Assembly (NCBI GenBank): GCA_029237695.1
Contig: CM055280.1
Coordinates: forward strand, 32,460,616-32,524,615
Length of the DNA: 64,000 nucleotides
From: Conchocele bisecta
Taxonomy: Eukaryota; Mollusca; Bivalvia; Lucinida; Thyasiridae
Reading direction: 5' to 3'
Part shown: piece by piece, positions 22,114-32,983 of the stretch
How positions within the stretch are numbered: the stretch's first letter is position 1
Layout: each line of letters opens with the position of its first letter
Translations under genes and position numbers: made by a program
Notes under the pieces: generated by a model
The model's database searches: none
The model's input: the letters and a program-made list of their open reading frames with translations, nothing else
Told to the model about the DNA's origin: nothing

Positions 22114-22710
22114 TGAATGATGAGAAACTATATCCACACTTACCTTCGGGGACGGCCGACCGGCATCCTTTAGGATGACCAGGATCGTCGAGATACAACA
22201 TATTCACAACACGAGGGAGAGATGCGGACGGGTTATGCGAAGAAATATAGACGGTTGGTCAATATATTAGAGGGGGTGAGCACCGCGTTAGCCTCAGCAT
22301 CCACTATAAGCGGGGTGGGGAGTGTGTCTTTATTGTCAACAGTCGTCGCCGCTCCGGTCGCGGTGGCCTTGAGTGCGACAGCGGCGGGGGCGGAACTGCT
22401 TTGTATGACGGTCAGACTCGTGGGCTGAAAACTAGAGGCCAAGAGTCGAAAGCACGATCGAATAACGGTTCTCGCGAGATCTAAGAAAAACAGTATCGAC
22501 GTTATCGTGTCGAAAGCGATAGCCGACAACGATATATCAGATAGTGAGTTCAAAATGGTCGTCGAAGAGATGGTCAGATACCAGGAGTTAAAGGGTACTA
22601 TCCGGTCCAAGGCTCAACCACAAATTCTCGCGGACGAAGATATAAAAAAACTCGTTATGGAGGGGAGGGCCGACGAGAGAAAAAATCTCCTCTCCCGTCT
22701 CGGGACGTGA
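22110..22710 (+). pseudogene. 200-aa hydrophobic-core Polinton protein, copy A (frameshifts and stop)
   Basis: Counterpart of 56496-57098. Its ATGA start overlaps the stop of the fibre-like gene. Two 1-bp deletions (near 22170 and 22202) and a TGA replacing an Arg codon near 22427 disable it. The C-terminal charged helical part (DNDISDSEFKMVVEEM) remains open. Function is unknown. Confidence 0.78.
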
Positions 22711-22799
22711 TATGCTTATTCGCGTGTCTGCAGCGGCAGCAGGAGATTCCTCCACCATACATTCCAGCTGTTCCTACTGCCCCTCCATACGGAACATAA
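22710..22799 (+). other. Short open segment ending in PPPY…APPYGT, copy A
   Basis: Directly after the 200-aa gene, in a different frame, an open segment ends IPPPYIPAVPTAPPYGT and stop. The same peptide is conserved in copy B with a changed sequence just upstream. PPxY is a late-domain motif that binds WW domains of NEDD4-type ligases in several viruses. No own start codon is clear; it might be reached by frameshift or splicing. It might also be chance. Confidence 0.4.
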
Positions 22800-23303
22800 A
22801 ACTTTTTTTCGGGCCCCGTTACGACACTCACTGACCACCATACATTTCTATAACCGCGTAACCATATACCGCATGTGGTTATCGTCGATTTTAATAGAAT
22901 TGTGTATACGTTATAATTTACAGTAACCTCAATAAGGTGAAATACTCGGCCGTTCACAAAACACCTCTGTCATGTACTTAGCAATGGATCCGACCGCTGC
23001 TTATCTATATCTGGCACACCCATAAAATAAAATAATAGGCCGATCATATCTAACTGAAACACCTTCTTTTTTTTTTATATCAGACGACAATGTTTCAATT
23101 ACACGGGTTATGAATGTGTGCATTTATAGCCGAGGTTAACAGACGGTACACACACTGTTATTTATAGCCGAGTGTATTTCTATGCAAACTGGCTATCTGA
23201 ATTTATTTTTCATCAACCTCAAGCGGTCGGATAGGAACGCCATTGTCATGCAGTTGTTTACCATAGCGACCACATTTGTAGGGATAGAAATAAAAAATAT
23301 TTT
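22800..23303. other. Non-coding right arm of Polinton copy A
   Basis: No gene is seen. The stretch contains 'cacgggttatgaatgtg', 'tttatagccga' repeats and the 'cctcaagcggtcggatagga' block that is duplicated in copy B. Copy A has about 150 bp near 22870-23030 that have no obvious counterpart in copy B. Confidence 0.55.
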
Positions 23304-23376
23304 AGCTCCCGTCGAGACTCGAACTCACGACCCACGTCTCTATAGAGTGTCGCCTGAACCACACGACCACGAAGGC
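23304..23376 (-). other. tRNA-like relic inside Polinton copy A
   Basis: Read on the minus strand, the sequence starts AGCCTTCGTGGTCGTGTGG, where an A-box and a D-arm of Ser/Leu style (GTGGTTCAGGCG) are visible. It ends with a T-arm GAGTTCGAGTCTC matching a B-box. The anticodon arm is shortened, and the acceptor stem pairs poorly. An A/T-rich tail follows. It is probably a tRNA-derived retroposon fragment captured before the two copies separated, as copy B has it at the same place. Confidence 0.6.
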
Positions 23377-23418
23377 TGTTATGATAAACACAACCTAGTG
23401 TTGTACAATTATCGGCTT

Positions 23419-23745
23419 TTTCGAAATGCAGTCCAATTGAATAAACATTTTTTTTTTTCCCTCCGGCGCATTATCGGGTGGCTATTTCGTTGGGTAGCCG
23501 AAACCATTACAGATTTTCCACGGATTTTCTATTTCTTACGTATATAACCTATGAGATTTATCTGTTCAATTGGACCTCTTTTCAACTTATGTATTTATGA
23601 CACCAATTGTCACGATTTTGCTGTCGGGTGACAATTTCCTCGTTAACCAATTTTGGAGTTTTTCGGGGGTGGTCGGGGTAGTATATAGGGTGGGGAAATG
23701 ATACCACCGTTAGGTGGTATCATTTTGACTCCCTATATACACCCC
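23419..23745. repeat. Right TIR of Polinton copy A
   Basis: Reverse complement of the left TIR with few differences, including the terminal palindrome with loop 'gtta'. It has a 14-bp block 'cacgattttgctgt' that the left TIR of this copy lacks but both TIRs of copy B possess. The final bases deviate from the expected 'actact'. Confidence 0.88.
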
Positions 23746-24206
23746 ACTTTTTTTACCCATGGGTCATTGGCCCCATATGCATGTCACCGATTTCTTGGCA
23801 GAACACCGACTAAATTATATTTCTGGGATGCATGAATGTACATGTACGAGTGCAAGCTTAATTGAGACACAATAATTTGCTATCTATCATACGTTCATAG
23901 AGAGAAGTGTGCTGCAATCAGATTTTGGAGTACTATTTATTGGTGCTTTTTTTGCCAATTTTCAATAAATAAACAAATTTCTTGAATATGAACTTATAAA
24001 CTTGATCTAACTGCCGGAATTTAGTTGTTAATAACGCCAGAAAATAGTTAAATTAATTAAAGAAAAGTTGTATTTTCCCCCTGCGCATGAGCGCGCTCTT
24101 CAATAAGAATACTACATATGGTCTATGTCCGACTTCGAGAATAAATATACCAACTAAGTTTCAAGCAAATCCGACTTGCGGTTAGAGATGGTAGGTAACT
24201 GAAAAC
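23746..24206. other. Host flank without a recognised gene
   Basis: AT-rich sequence follows the Polinton end. Near 24120-24200 there is a fragment of a dispersed repeat ('gtttcaagcaaatccgactt') that recurs near 39560. No coding content is supported. Confidence 0.5.
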
Positions 24207-24488
24207 TTTAAAGGTACATACCCACCCAGCAGGCACAAAATGTTCTTTATAGGAATTAAATAAGTGTATAATTATGTCACTATTCCACCAGTTCTAAAAA
24301 TTACCAGTGCCCGCTATACAAATATAATCATTTATTAATTATCAATTTACTGTTAGCGACGCGCGGCGGTAACAGTCTATTTTGATAATGTGCGGGGACG
24401 ACGACTTTCACATCACGGCTTGCGGTGCGCATGCGCAGTATACTACGCGCGCCAGTAGGCTTCCCAATATGTAAACAAGAATATCAAC

Positions 24489-24694
24489 ATGTCGAAACGT
24501 CCAGGACGGAAATTGTATGAAACTGCGTCGGCCAAAAAAAAGACGAAATTTCTGAGGGACAGGCAGTACAGAGAGAGAGAGTGGTTAATATTGGCGACCA
24601 GATCACCAAATGGAAAGAGTTACGTGGAGATTTAGAATTGGACTCGAACAGAGATTTTTTTCTTCTAACTTCCGATACTTCACTGCGCATGTAA
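24489..24694 (+). pseudogene. Short basic coding fragment (MSKRPGRK), possibly a transposon protein N-terminus
   Basis: An ATG just downstream of a CpG-rich patch containing 'gcgcatgcgcagt' (NRF-1-like) opens a basic frame, MSKRPGRKLYETASAKKKTK. A GA-microsatellite ('agagagagagag') then shifts to a frame reading VVNIGDQITKWKELRGDLEL. That second pattern resembles the N-termini of some invertebrate DNA-transposon proteins I have seen, but I cannot name the family. It may be a first exon or a relic. Confidence 0.3.
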
Positions 24695-27160
24695 ATATGT
24701 GATATGATTGACCGTGTCACGTGACGCGTGTTGGTAAAAATAGCACGAGGTCGGAAAATACCCTTTCTGGTCGCGGCATATAAAATGCGATTTAACACCA
24801 ATTAACACGCGCCGTAATTAAAAATAACTTGTTAGTGGGTAGAGAAATGGCTCATATAAGGCATGACAGAAAATGAAAAGTAGTAGTACAGTTAGTTCTA
24901 TGTGATATAACTTCGGCAAATTTATTTATCTTTTTTTTTTTCATTTTATTTGCCATAGTTATATCGCTAAGCGTCAATTTACGGTCGCAAAATCCCGACC
25001 TGATTTCATGGCGGGTTTTCTAAAGCAGATTTCTCTCATTTAAAAGTATTTCATCACAAACATTTCATGGAATCTGATTAGGTAATCTGATTAATAAGTT
25101 CTATTACAGTTTACCTTTACGAATTTGCAGCATATATTTTAAATTTTAAAAGCGTCAAATATATGGAGAGGGTCAACAACTTTCTGAAATTGTGTCAAAC
25201 GGATTACAAAATGACAGACGTGATTGATATGGTGTATATATTTTTAGAATTTTTATAATTTTTTAAACGAAACGAAATATATTATTCAATTGATATTGCA
25301 AACTGACTGATGCTTACGTTTAACGACCGCATCGACTCAAAGGAAGTGCACGTCCGTCCTAATATTGCAAACAGTATCACGAAACATTTATTCTATACAA
25401 CACCTCTCTCCCAATCGCTCTCTCTGTCTCACATAATTTCTATAATACAACTCTCTCTCTCTCCCTCTGTCCATACTGTCTATAATACGACTTGCTATCT
25501 CACACTCTCCATACTCTGAGGTACTGGTCACCTGTGTATACCGACATGTGAAGTACACATACAGTTGTACTCCTACACAATATAAGATGCAAAGAAATTA
25601 GAAGGTAAACCTCTCCCAATTTCTGGGCTTGAGACCGGCAAGGTATATATCAAACACATGTTCCGTCGACGTAATTAAATAAACGGATACATATGTTGCT
25701 AAATTATACCCAGGCAGGGTTAGTTTCCTTTTTTTGTAAAAATGGTATTAATGAGCACCAATCGTGATCGTACGGTCACATTGATACCAGGCCGAAAGTT
25801 CTGAAGGACACAAATATAACAGTATACCCACAGCAATGCATGTGATTATTAGTTAATACAAAAGTATATCTGGTATTTGTTTTTACTGTTGATGCTGAGA
25901 TGGATATAATTTCAACACCATAAATAACACTATGGCTATGAAATGTTTTTGTTTTGTTTTTAAATTATTCAACATATAGCACAGTTTTGGACGGAAACTG
26001 AAATTTACATTAACAGTTTAAATATTATATATGTTGCATTGCTGTAGGTAAACTTTAAATTTGTACTTTTTATTCATACATTCTGTTAGGCGTCAGGCAA
26101 TATATATTTAACCAACATGTTACCAAACTTACTTATTTTCCATTTTGTAAAGTAGCAATGCTATACTATTGACCAAATAATACATGATTTTATAGATATT
26201 TTCTTCAACGCGGTGTGTGCCGAATCATGTGCTCATGTGAACAGTATTGCCCACACCTGAAAGTCAGACAGTTCGTAAATGAGTGATCACGAAACATTCA
26301 GACAAGCAAGAAACTTAATATGGAGACACACCATAATAAACTTCTTCACACCCATAGGAAGGAATCACAATAATAACTTTAATATAATATTCTATAAACA
26401 AAATTCAGCAAATTACCTTCATCGGGTATAGAAATAGAGCATGACTACATATAACGGCGTTGTTCTAAAACCAGCTGTATGTATATGTATGTTATGTATG
26501 TATACTATATTTTATATATACTGATGAAAGCTATTGGCCGGAAATTTGTTGTCATAGTATAGATTTGAAAATGGCACATAATAGTTATAAGTTGAAGAAA
26601 TATCATGAAAATCTGGAAGCAAAAATAAATTGACCACATTATCTGTTGATTTAGAGGAGATATCTTGATAATTATTGAGATTATTGTAAAAGATATACAT
26701 ATCGATAAAGAATCAGGTGCGGCCCTAATGAGCTTCTGTACATACGTGTTGCACATACCACAAGTCAAAATGTACCAATGTTTTTTTATCAAACGTAGTT
26801 TTAACGTACCCATTCTTTGGTCCAAAAATGCCCATTGGAGAAGTAAAATAGTAAAATATATCCATTTTATTTGCTTTGAATAGTTTTCAGTTAAATGGGC
26901 ATTATAGGATATATTTTTTATATATTTTAAATATTTAAAAAAATAAAAATATGTTTTCATCCTGGCCCTGTGTAAAGTGGTTTAATTGAAGATATATGAC
27001 GATACTAGGACCGCTGGGTGGTTTCTATTTTCACCGATATCGGTACAAAATGTTTGTTAAACACGGTCACTTTTCCTATGTAAAGTATTCCTTGTATTTA
27101 TTCCACTCCATGTTAATTGTTTTACATCCTAATAACTCTACTACATATTCTTAAAGGTAC

Positions 27161-27290
27161 AGTTTGACAAAAAATGGTTACATTTTGACCAAAGGTTAGG
27201 TACGTTTTGACTCATTTGGGTATGTTTTGACTTGGGTGCGCTTTGACCACAGCTCGTTTTGACTTTGCTGCGTTTTGACTAGCTACAATA
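27161..27290. repeat. Array of 'gttttgac' units
   Basis: At least seven imperfect copies of (c/t)(g/a)ttttgac with spacers of 5-15 bp lie in 130 bp. Two more occur at about 28221-28245. The array has no frame and no dyad symmetry. It could be a simple degenerate repeat or a cluster of binding sites. Confidence 0.6.
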
Positions 27291-27619
27291 TGCGTAGTGG
27301 TAATCGGCTATTACCGCTACAATGCTCTATTCATTATTCACGTTAGCAACATATACTTCCCCATAAACATCGATAAAAGTGACAAAAATAATCTACATAT
27401 ATGTATATGTATATAAATAAACAATTTCGCAAAATCAGCCCAAAAATATGTTTATTTGTTGATATATTTGACTTTATTCGCAAAATTATTGTCTGGACGT
27501 TGCAGCCGTTTCCATCCGCCGCCATCTTTAGTCACGTGATCTCTCATGATTACTCTAGTTTCCATATTATTGGTAGCGGCGGCCATGGAATTTGGAATGC
27601 TGACATACCGCGCGAAACA

Positions 27620-27870
27620 ATGGCCGCCACCACATGTGTTCATTGTGACAAGCATTTAAAACCAAACGCAAAGGTTTTAGAAGAAAAAGCTTGAATTTAA
27701 AATTAAGTGTGATTGACCAAACAATAAAGGAAGTTATTGAAGCCGAATTTGACGTATTACTGACACCCGAACAGAAGCAAACGCGCTTACTATTTTACTA
27801 TTTCCGGTGGGTTCGTAGTAAAAGTTGTAGGATGACGTCATGTGTATGTCGCTATAGCCCCGCCCACTAA
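27620..27870 (+). pseudogene. Possible first exon with Cys-x2-Cys start
   Basis: The ATG lies in a context with a YY1-like 'gccgccatctt', an E-box 'cacgtga' and high CpG, like an animal promoter. The frame begins MAATTCVHCDKHLKPNAK and stops at 27694. A second frame directly after it reads in protein-like fashion (VIDQTIKEVIEAEF…TPEQKQTRLL). The two could be one gene broken by an indel, or coincidence. No family is recognised. Confidence 0.3.
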
Positions 27871-28726
27871 ACACGTGATTAGGTCCAGATTTGAATGTTT
27901 CACATGCGGGGATATCCGAATGAATCGGGAAATGGAAACAATATGGAGAACACACAGAAAATATGATGGTCGTTTTTATAACCCGCTTTAACAGCACAAC
28001 ATCGCCATACCATGCTGTTTTGATATGCGCAGGTCAGAAAATAATGAGTTATTGTACTTGTAGAGATAATTTCAGGACCGTTTTTATACTAGTTCGATCA
28101 TAATCGTGTTCCAAAATGCCGCATCTCGAATCGCGTCGCAAACCAAGAAAGTTGCTAACGTATTTATAGAGCACCGCTTTCATACTGTAGCGAGAGCGGA
28201 AGTATGACTATTCATTCTACGTTTTGACCACAACTCGTTTTGACTTGGGGTAATTATATCCTTAATTATACCTTTATACCGCTATTACGGTATTAATTTC
28301 AATATCGAGTATACACTGTAACAATGCTGTTGTTGTTATTCTCATAATGTTTTGCTCGTTATAAAATGAGTATAAATTCGTTTCGTTAATACTTGCTGTT
28401 TGCATTTTCAAGTCATCCAAAATGGACGGAAATATTTCACACATTTGATATCCAGTTTTAAAATCGTCATTACATCAGATACCTTCCTTTTACAATAAAT
28501 TGAACATTGCCATAACGTTTGTATTACAAGTTTTTATGATTTTATAATAGTATTCCACACGGAACTACGATATTTAGAAATTGTAGATTTATTTGTTTTG
28601 CGCCCGTAAAGTTTAGCTTAGCTGCATAACCTTGCAACAACAGCTATCAGAATAAACAAGTTGCAAGGATTATGCCATGCAGAACTAGTAGTACAGTGTA
28701 ACCTGCTGCGTGGGCATGTACCTTTA

Positions 28727-29035
28727 ACGCAAATTTTGACAAAAACATTTAACGCAAACTTCTAAGTCATTTTACCTTAACCTTTTGCACAGGGGCCGCA
28801 TGAATGGTACACTTTCACACAGCATGAATACTATAGATGGTAACTAATCATGCTAATATGCATATGATCATATGAAGTTTCAAGTCAATGTGACTTACTA
28901 AAATGTATAAGAGATATAAGGTATTTAAAAAATTTAACTCATATTTCGGACGGACGCACGGACGCACGGACACCCGGACGCGATTGTGATCACTATGTCT
29001 CGCTTTCCGCAAGCGTGCTCGACAAAAACGATTCT
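28727..29035. repeat. Dispersed 'acgcaaacttctaagtcatttt' repeat
   Basis: This carries the block 'acgcaaacttctaagtcatt', 'tgaccttgac'-like text, and an end rich in 'cggacgcacgga' followed by 'atcactatgtctcgctttcc'. Related copies occur near 33620-33780, 37780-38300 and 39430-39610. The style is common in molluscan genomes, as I recall. Confidence 0.65.
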
Positions 29036-29675
29036 TCACGAGGTTGTACTAAAAACAAATGGTGTAAACACTGAACAAGGGAGATCACCCTCTTCATTCC
29101 AAACCACAAATCCCCGCGCTGATTTTTTGGCTACATGGATACTTAGAGCATCGCCTTTCGGGACACTCCAAAGAACAGACTTGAAATTGTATCTTAAAAT
29201 TGTAGAATATCAATTAAAATTCAAGCTTCTGACACATACGTCAAGTTGTGGAACTTTTCTTATCACATTCGCTTGTCGATAACATGAATCATAGGACTGT
29301 ATCGAGCTGGAATCCCAGCAGACCACAGTCAAATAGTTCGGGTTAGATGTCAGAGTGAATTATGTGCCGCACCTTATTATGAATTGTATCGTGTCGCATT
29401 TTCATTTCTAAATAGTAATGTACATGTGCTAATAACATTCACTTGTCGATAACAGAAATTAAATGACTGAATCAAACTGGTGAACCGAGCACAACGGAGA
29501 CATATAATTCTGGTTAGATGAGCGAATGATGTACATCGCTCCAGATACATGTAAGGAATTAGTAATTGAGTATTTTCACTCCATCATTTCTGAAGCAATT
29601 GGGTATTCCAAGATTTTAATTTACACATCAATAAACAGCACGTATGGAATAGTTTGCTTCGAACTGAAAACATGT
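29036..29675. other. Host sequence with a weak tandem duplication
   Basis: The block 'cacattcgcttgtcgataac' near 29265 recurs as 'aacattcacttgtcgataac' near 29433, with similar downstream text. No gene is seen. Confidence 0.5.
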
Positions 29676-29729
29676 CTTGGCATTTCATTAGAATTGTCTC
29701 ATTGGAGACAATTCTAATGACATACCAAG
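29676..29729. repeat. 25-bp-arm hairpin, family member 1
   Basis: Arms 'cttggcatttcattagaatt' plus 'gtctc' and their reverse complement flank a 4-base loop. Near-identical hairpins occur at 41239-41292 and 62513-62567, so this is a dispersed palindromic family. Confidence 0.85.
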
Positions 29730-29923
29730 GTGTGTTTCTAAGGAAAATAAGGAAAAATATGTTATATTTGTGGTATGTCTATTGTTTTCTGCAGCATGAT
29801 AAAGGTACCACAGATGTACTATCACAACAGTATTTGCTGAAATGTGTCATTTTAATGTATATAATTAATATTCAGGTGATTTTTAATGAAATTCACCAAT
29901 TGTTACTCGATATAATGTTTTTT

Positions 29924-31395
29924 TAGCTCACCTGAGCGAAGCTCATGTGAGCTATTGTTACCGCAATGTGTCCGTCGTGGTCGTCCGTGAACATTTTCAA
30001 ACGTCTTTTCCTCGGTAACCATTTGGCCTATAGTCACCAAACTTCATAGTCATGGTCCGTAGATAGGGGGATTACAAAATTATTAAAATGACGTCATTAC
30101 GTAATCCAAGATGGCCGCTGTCTCAAAATAGCACTCAAGAACCGCTAACCGCATTTCGACAAAACTTGGTAGGAATGATCGATGTACAATGCTCTTTCAA
30201 AGTTGTTAAAATGGTGATCCCGGGGTCAAAAATGGGCGTGGCCCGTGTGGTCAAATTTTATTTTTGACCGAATAAGGTCATGTCATACATCAAATTGAAG
30301 ATATCACCGAGGCGATCACTCTGGTGCATTTTTTGTGGAAATCGGATGGTTATGTCATCAAAGATGGCCGCCGAAAGTTCAAAAGGTCGTTCTTTTATTA
30401 GAGATTTCAAAATTCTTGTTTTGGTCCATGGGTGAAGCCTTTTCAGATTTGTTTAAATGGAGGTCATCGCTAATCCAAGATGGCCGCCATATAAAAATAT
30501 CATAAATACTTAAAAAATCTTCTTCTCATGAACCGCTAGCCGGATTTCGACGAAACTTGGTAGGAATGATCGATGTACAATGCTCTTTCAAAGTTGTTAA
30601 AATGGTGACCCCGGGGTCAAAAATGGGCGTGGCACGTAGGGTCAAATTGGGGTCAAATTTTATTTTTGACCGTATATGGTAATGTTATATATCAAATCGA
30701 AGGTATCAATGAGGCGATCACTCTGGTGATGGTCGCCGAAAGGTCAAAAGGTCGTTATTTTATTACAGATTTCAAAATTTTGTTCTTCACATGAACCGCT
30801 TGGCCCATGGTAGCCAAACTTAAAAGTTATGGTCCATGGGTGAAGCCATTTCAGATTTGTTAACATGGAGGTCATCGCTAATCCAAGATGAAACTTGGTA
30901 GGACGAAACTTGGTAGGAATGATCGATGTACAATGCTCTTTCAAAGTTGTGAAAATGGCGACCCCGGGGTAAAAAATGGGCGTGGCCCGTGGGGTCAAAT
31001 TGGGGTCAAATTTTATTTTTGATCGAATATGCTCATGTCATATATCAAATTGAAGGTATCGATGAGGTGATTGCTCTGGTGCACTATCTGTCAGAATCGG
31101 ATGATTATGTCATCCATGATGGCCGCCGAAAGGTCCATTTATTCAAGATTTTGAACGTCTTTTTCTCAGGAACCACATGGCCGATGCTGGCCAAACTTCA
31201 TAGTAAGTTAAGATCCTTGGCTGAAGCATTTTCAGATTTGGTAAAATGAGAGTCATCGCTTAATCCAAGATGACCGCCATCTAAAAATAGCACAATTCTT
31301 TTCAACACATATGAACTGAATGTCACATTCTCCTCTCAGACTGGTGTTCATTGAGTCAGGTGAGCGAATTAGGGCCATCATGGCCCTCTTGTTTA
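29924..31395. repeat. Molluscan-type 'agctcacctgagcgaagctc' dispersed repeat with internal tandem units
   Basis: The repeat opens with 'agctcacctgagcgaagctc' and closes with 'gtcaggtgagcg' and 'gggccatcatggccctcttg'. Inside are three tandem units of 370-400 bp, each with 'taggaatgatcgatgtacaa' and 'cccggggt' followed by 'aaaaatgggcgtggc'. The repeated 'ccaagatggccgcc' is also inside. I recall this family from bivalve and gastropod sequence. No intact ORF is evident, so it is probably non-autonomous. Confidence 0.75.
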
Positions 31396-32930
31396 TGTTT
31401 TCGGCCAAAATCGACATCCGCTATATATGATCAATACTCATACACTAGCAGTGGCATAAACCAGCTTTGTGGCCTTTTCTGTGCAATAAAGACATTTTTC
31501 TGACTGACCGTTCCAAGGCGGGACCCTTTTCCAACAAAAAGATTTTATAGGTTATTATGTTGCTAGATTTGTGTATGTGGTCTGTGACTGTAGTAATGTT
31601 AACATGCTTTTATGTTGGCCCAATTATTCATATTACAACACTGATAGTGAAGTGTTTGTCGCATTATCTCTTGACAACTACATAGTTGTATATCTGTTCG
31701 AGTCGGCGCAAATTGCGACAAGTCACTGGGCGGAGTTGAATGGCCATTATACGAAAACTACTTGATACCTTGGGCCCAAACTTCATACTATATCAGGGAA
31801 TAGGACAAAGCTGTGAATAGTGGGCAAATTTGCCAGATCAATATATAGAAGTTGTCCTTGTAGGTTTAACCACACTAAATCATCAGATATTCATGCGCGG
31901 TGTAGTCAAAAGTAGTATCTTAAAAAAAATAAGCCAGCTTTGTTATGCCATAGACACTCTTTGCTTGCAGAAACCAGTAAATTGATGCACAAATCTACTT
32001 CACAAGCATGTTAATGGATCATGTTTGTCATGTGAGGCGGTTTCAGTTCCAGCTGCTGTCTTTTTGCGCCACCACCAGGGTAGTCACAGGAGATTGAATT
32101 TATCTTTCTTAACAATAATTGTACATGTACCTATATTTTAATTAGTGAATATCCAGAGCAGAATGGCTGCAGGTTATGGGAAAATAGGTCCCACAACATC
32201 CATGCGAAAAATGAAAGTAGCAGAGAATAGAAAATGTGTGGTCATTGGTTAGTTTATGTAGGAAACATCTTTGGTGGTTAGTGGACCTTTACAGACATAA
32301 TTGCAACAAAACACAGTATTCCGGCACCAAATATTGTGGAATTGCTGATCAAGGGAAATCACTCATGCTGTGGTAGAAACAAAATTGCTACCCCGCTTCA
32401 TACCTCTCGCGAGGGTAGCAATTAAACCACATATCTTTAATGTAACACATGGAAGAGTGAATTCTGCAATCGGTTATCCGGCGTGTTTCATAGTGCCAAC
32501 TAGTCAATTATCATCTCGCAGATAGATTGACGTTACACGTCGCACGTCTCGTTACGTTACGCCACTATTGACGTCATCTGACACGACGTCACGTACGTGC
32601 GACTGACATCAATCCGATCGAGACCTTCGTCATTTTGATATTCAAGAAGCAACACACCTTTCGACATTCTCTTCATTTTATTCTAAATTGCCAGGTAAAA
32701 ACATTCACGTCCTCTGCCACTTTTGCTTAAAACCAACACAAATTGATTTTCCATCATCCTTGTAATCATTTATGTCATTCATTATATTCATTTATGTAAA
32801 TAATCGCTAAATAATAACTTTATAAACTTGAACATTGATTTATTTCAGTCATTTAATTTCCATTTATATATCACCCCGACGGAAGGAACATGGTCCAGGG
32901 CAGGGTAGCCCGACCAGCTACCCCGCCCAC
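31396..32930. other. Host sequence without a recognised gene
   Basis: No gene is supported. Short frames on either strand lack protein-like composition. Near 32500-32600 there is a cluster of 'acgtcacgtacgtg'-type CpG and ACGT motifs that could be regulatory, but nothing confirms it. Confidence 0.45.
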
Positions 32931-32935
32931 CACTC

Positions 32936-32983
32936 CCCACACCCCCCCCCCCTCCCCCCCCCCCCACCCCCCCCCCCCCCCGA
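32936..32983. repeat. Poly-C tract
   Basis: Near-uninterrupted C run broken by a few T and A. Long proline frames here are artefacts of this tract. Confidence 0.95.

Larger units (their letters stand above)
3010..23745 (+). mobile_element. Polinton/Maverick element, copy A (with nested insertion)
   Basis: This virus-like self-synthesising transposon is bounded by inverted repeats of about 320 bp. It carries the hallmark Polinton set: protein-primed PolB, retroviral-type integrase, FtsK/HerA packaging ATPase, double-jelly-roll major capsid and minor capsid genes. Length is about 20.7 kb, of which 4.95 kb is a later transposon inserted in the minor capsid gene. The last bases of the right end differ from copy B ('tatacacccc' instead of 'tatactact'), so the right boundary is uncertain by about 5 bp. 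I could not find a convincing 6-bp target duplication. Most genes carry frameshifts or stops, so the copy is presumed dead. Confidence 0.95.
24207..28726 (+). mobile_element. Candidate 4.5-kb TIR element related to local MITEs
   Basis: The left end reads 'ctttaaaggtacatacccac' with 'ccagcaggca', and the right end is the inverted counterpart ('cctgctgcgtgggcatgtac', then 'ctttaac'). The first ~170 bp match the ends of three MITEs at 34436, 38548 and 41491. Inside are two CpG-rich, promoter-like patches followed by short broken coding segments (24489 and 27620). Only ~28 bp of terminal symmetry supports the right boundary, so this may instead be two unrelated MITE ends. Confidence 0.4.

Noticed and set aside
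23304..23376. Functional tRNA gene
   Set aside because: Anticodon arm too short and acceptor stem mismatched; treated as a tRNA-derived relic.
26505..26960. 151-codon minus-strand frame
   Set aside because: Composition follows the AT-rich DNA (Ile, Tyr, Phe, Lys); no start context, no domain and no relatives recognised.
29924..31395. Helitron
   Set aside because: The ends suggested it at first, but I saw no Rep/helicase remnant and no CTRR end hairpin that I could confirm, so it is left as a dispersed repeat.
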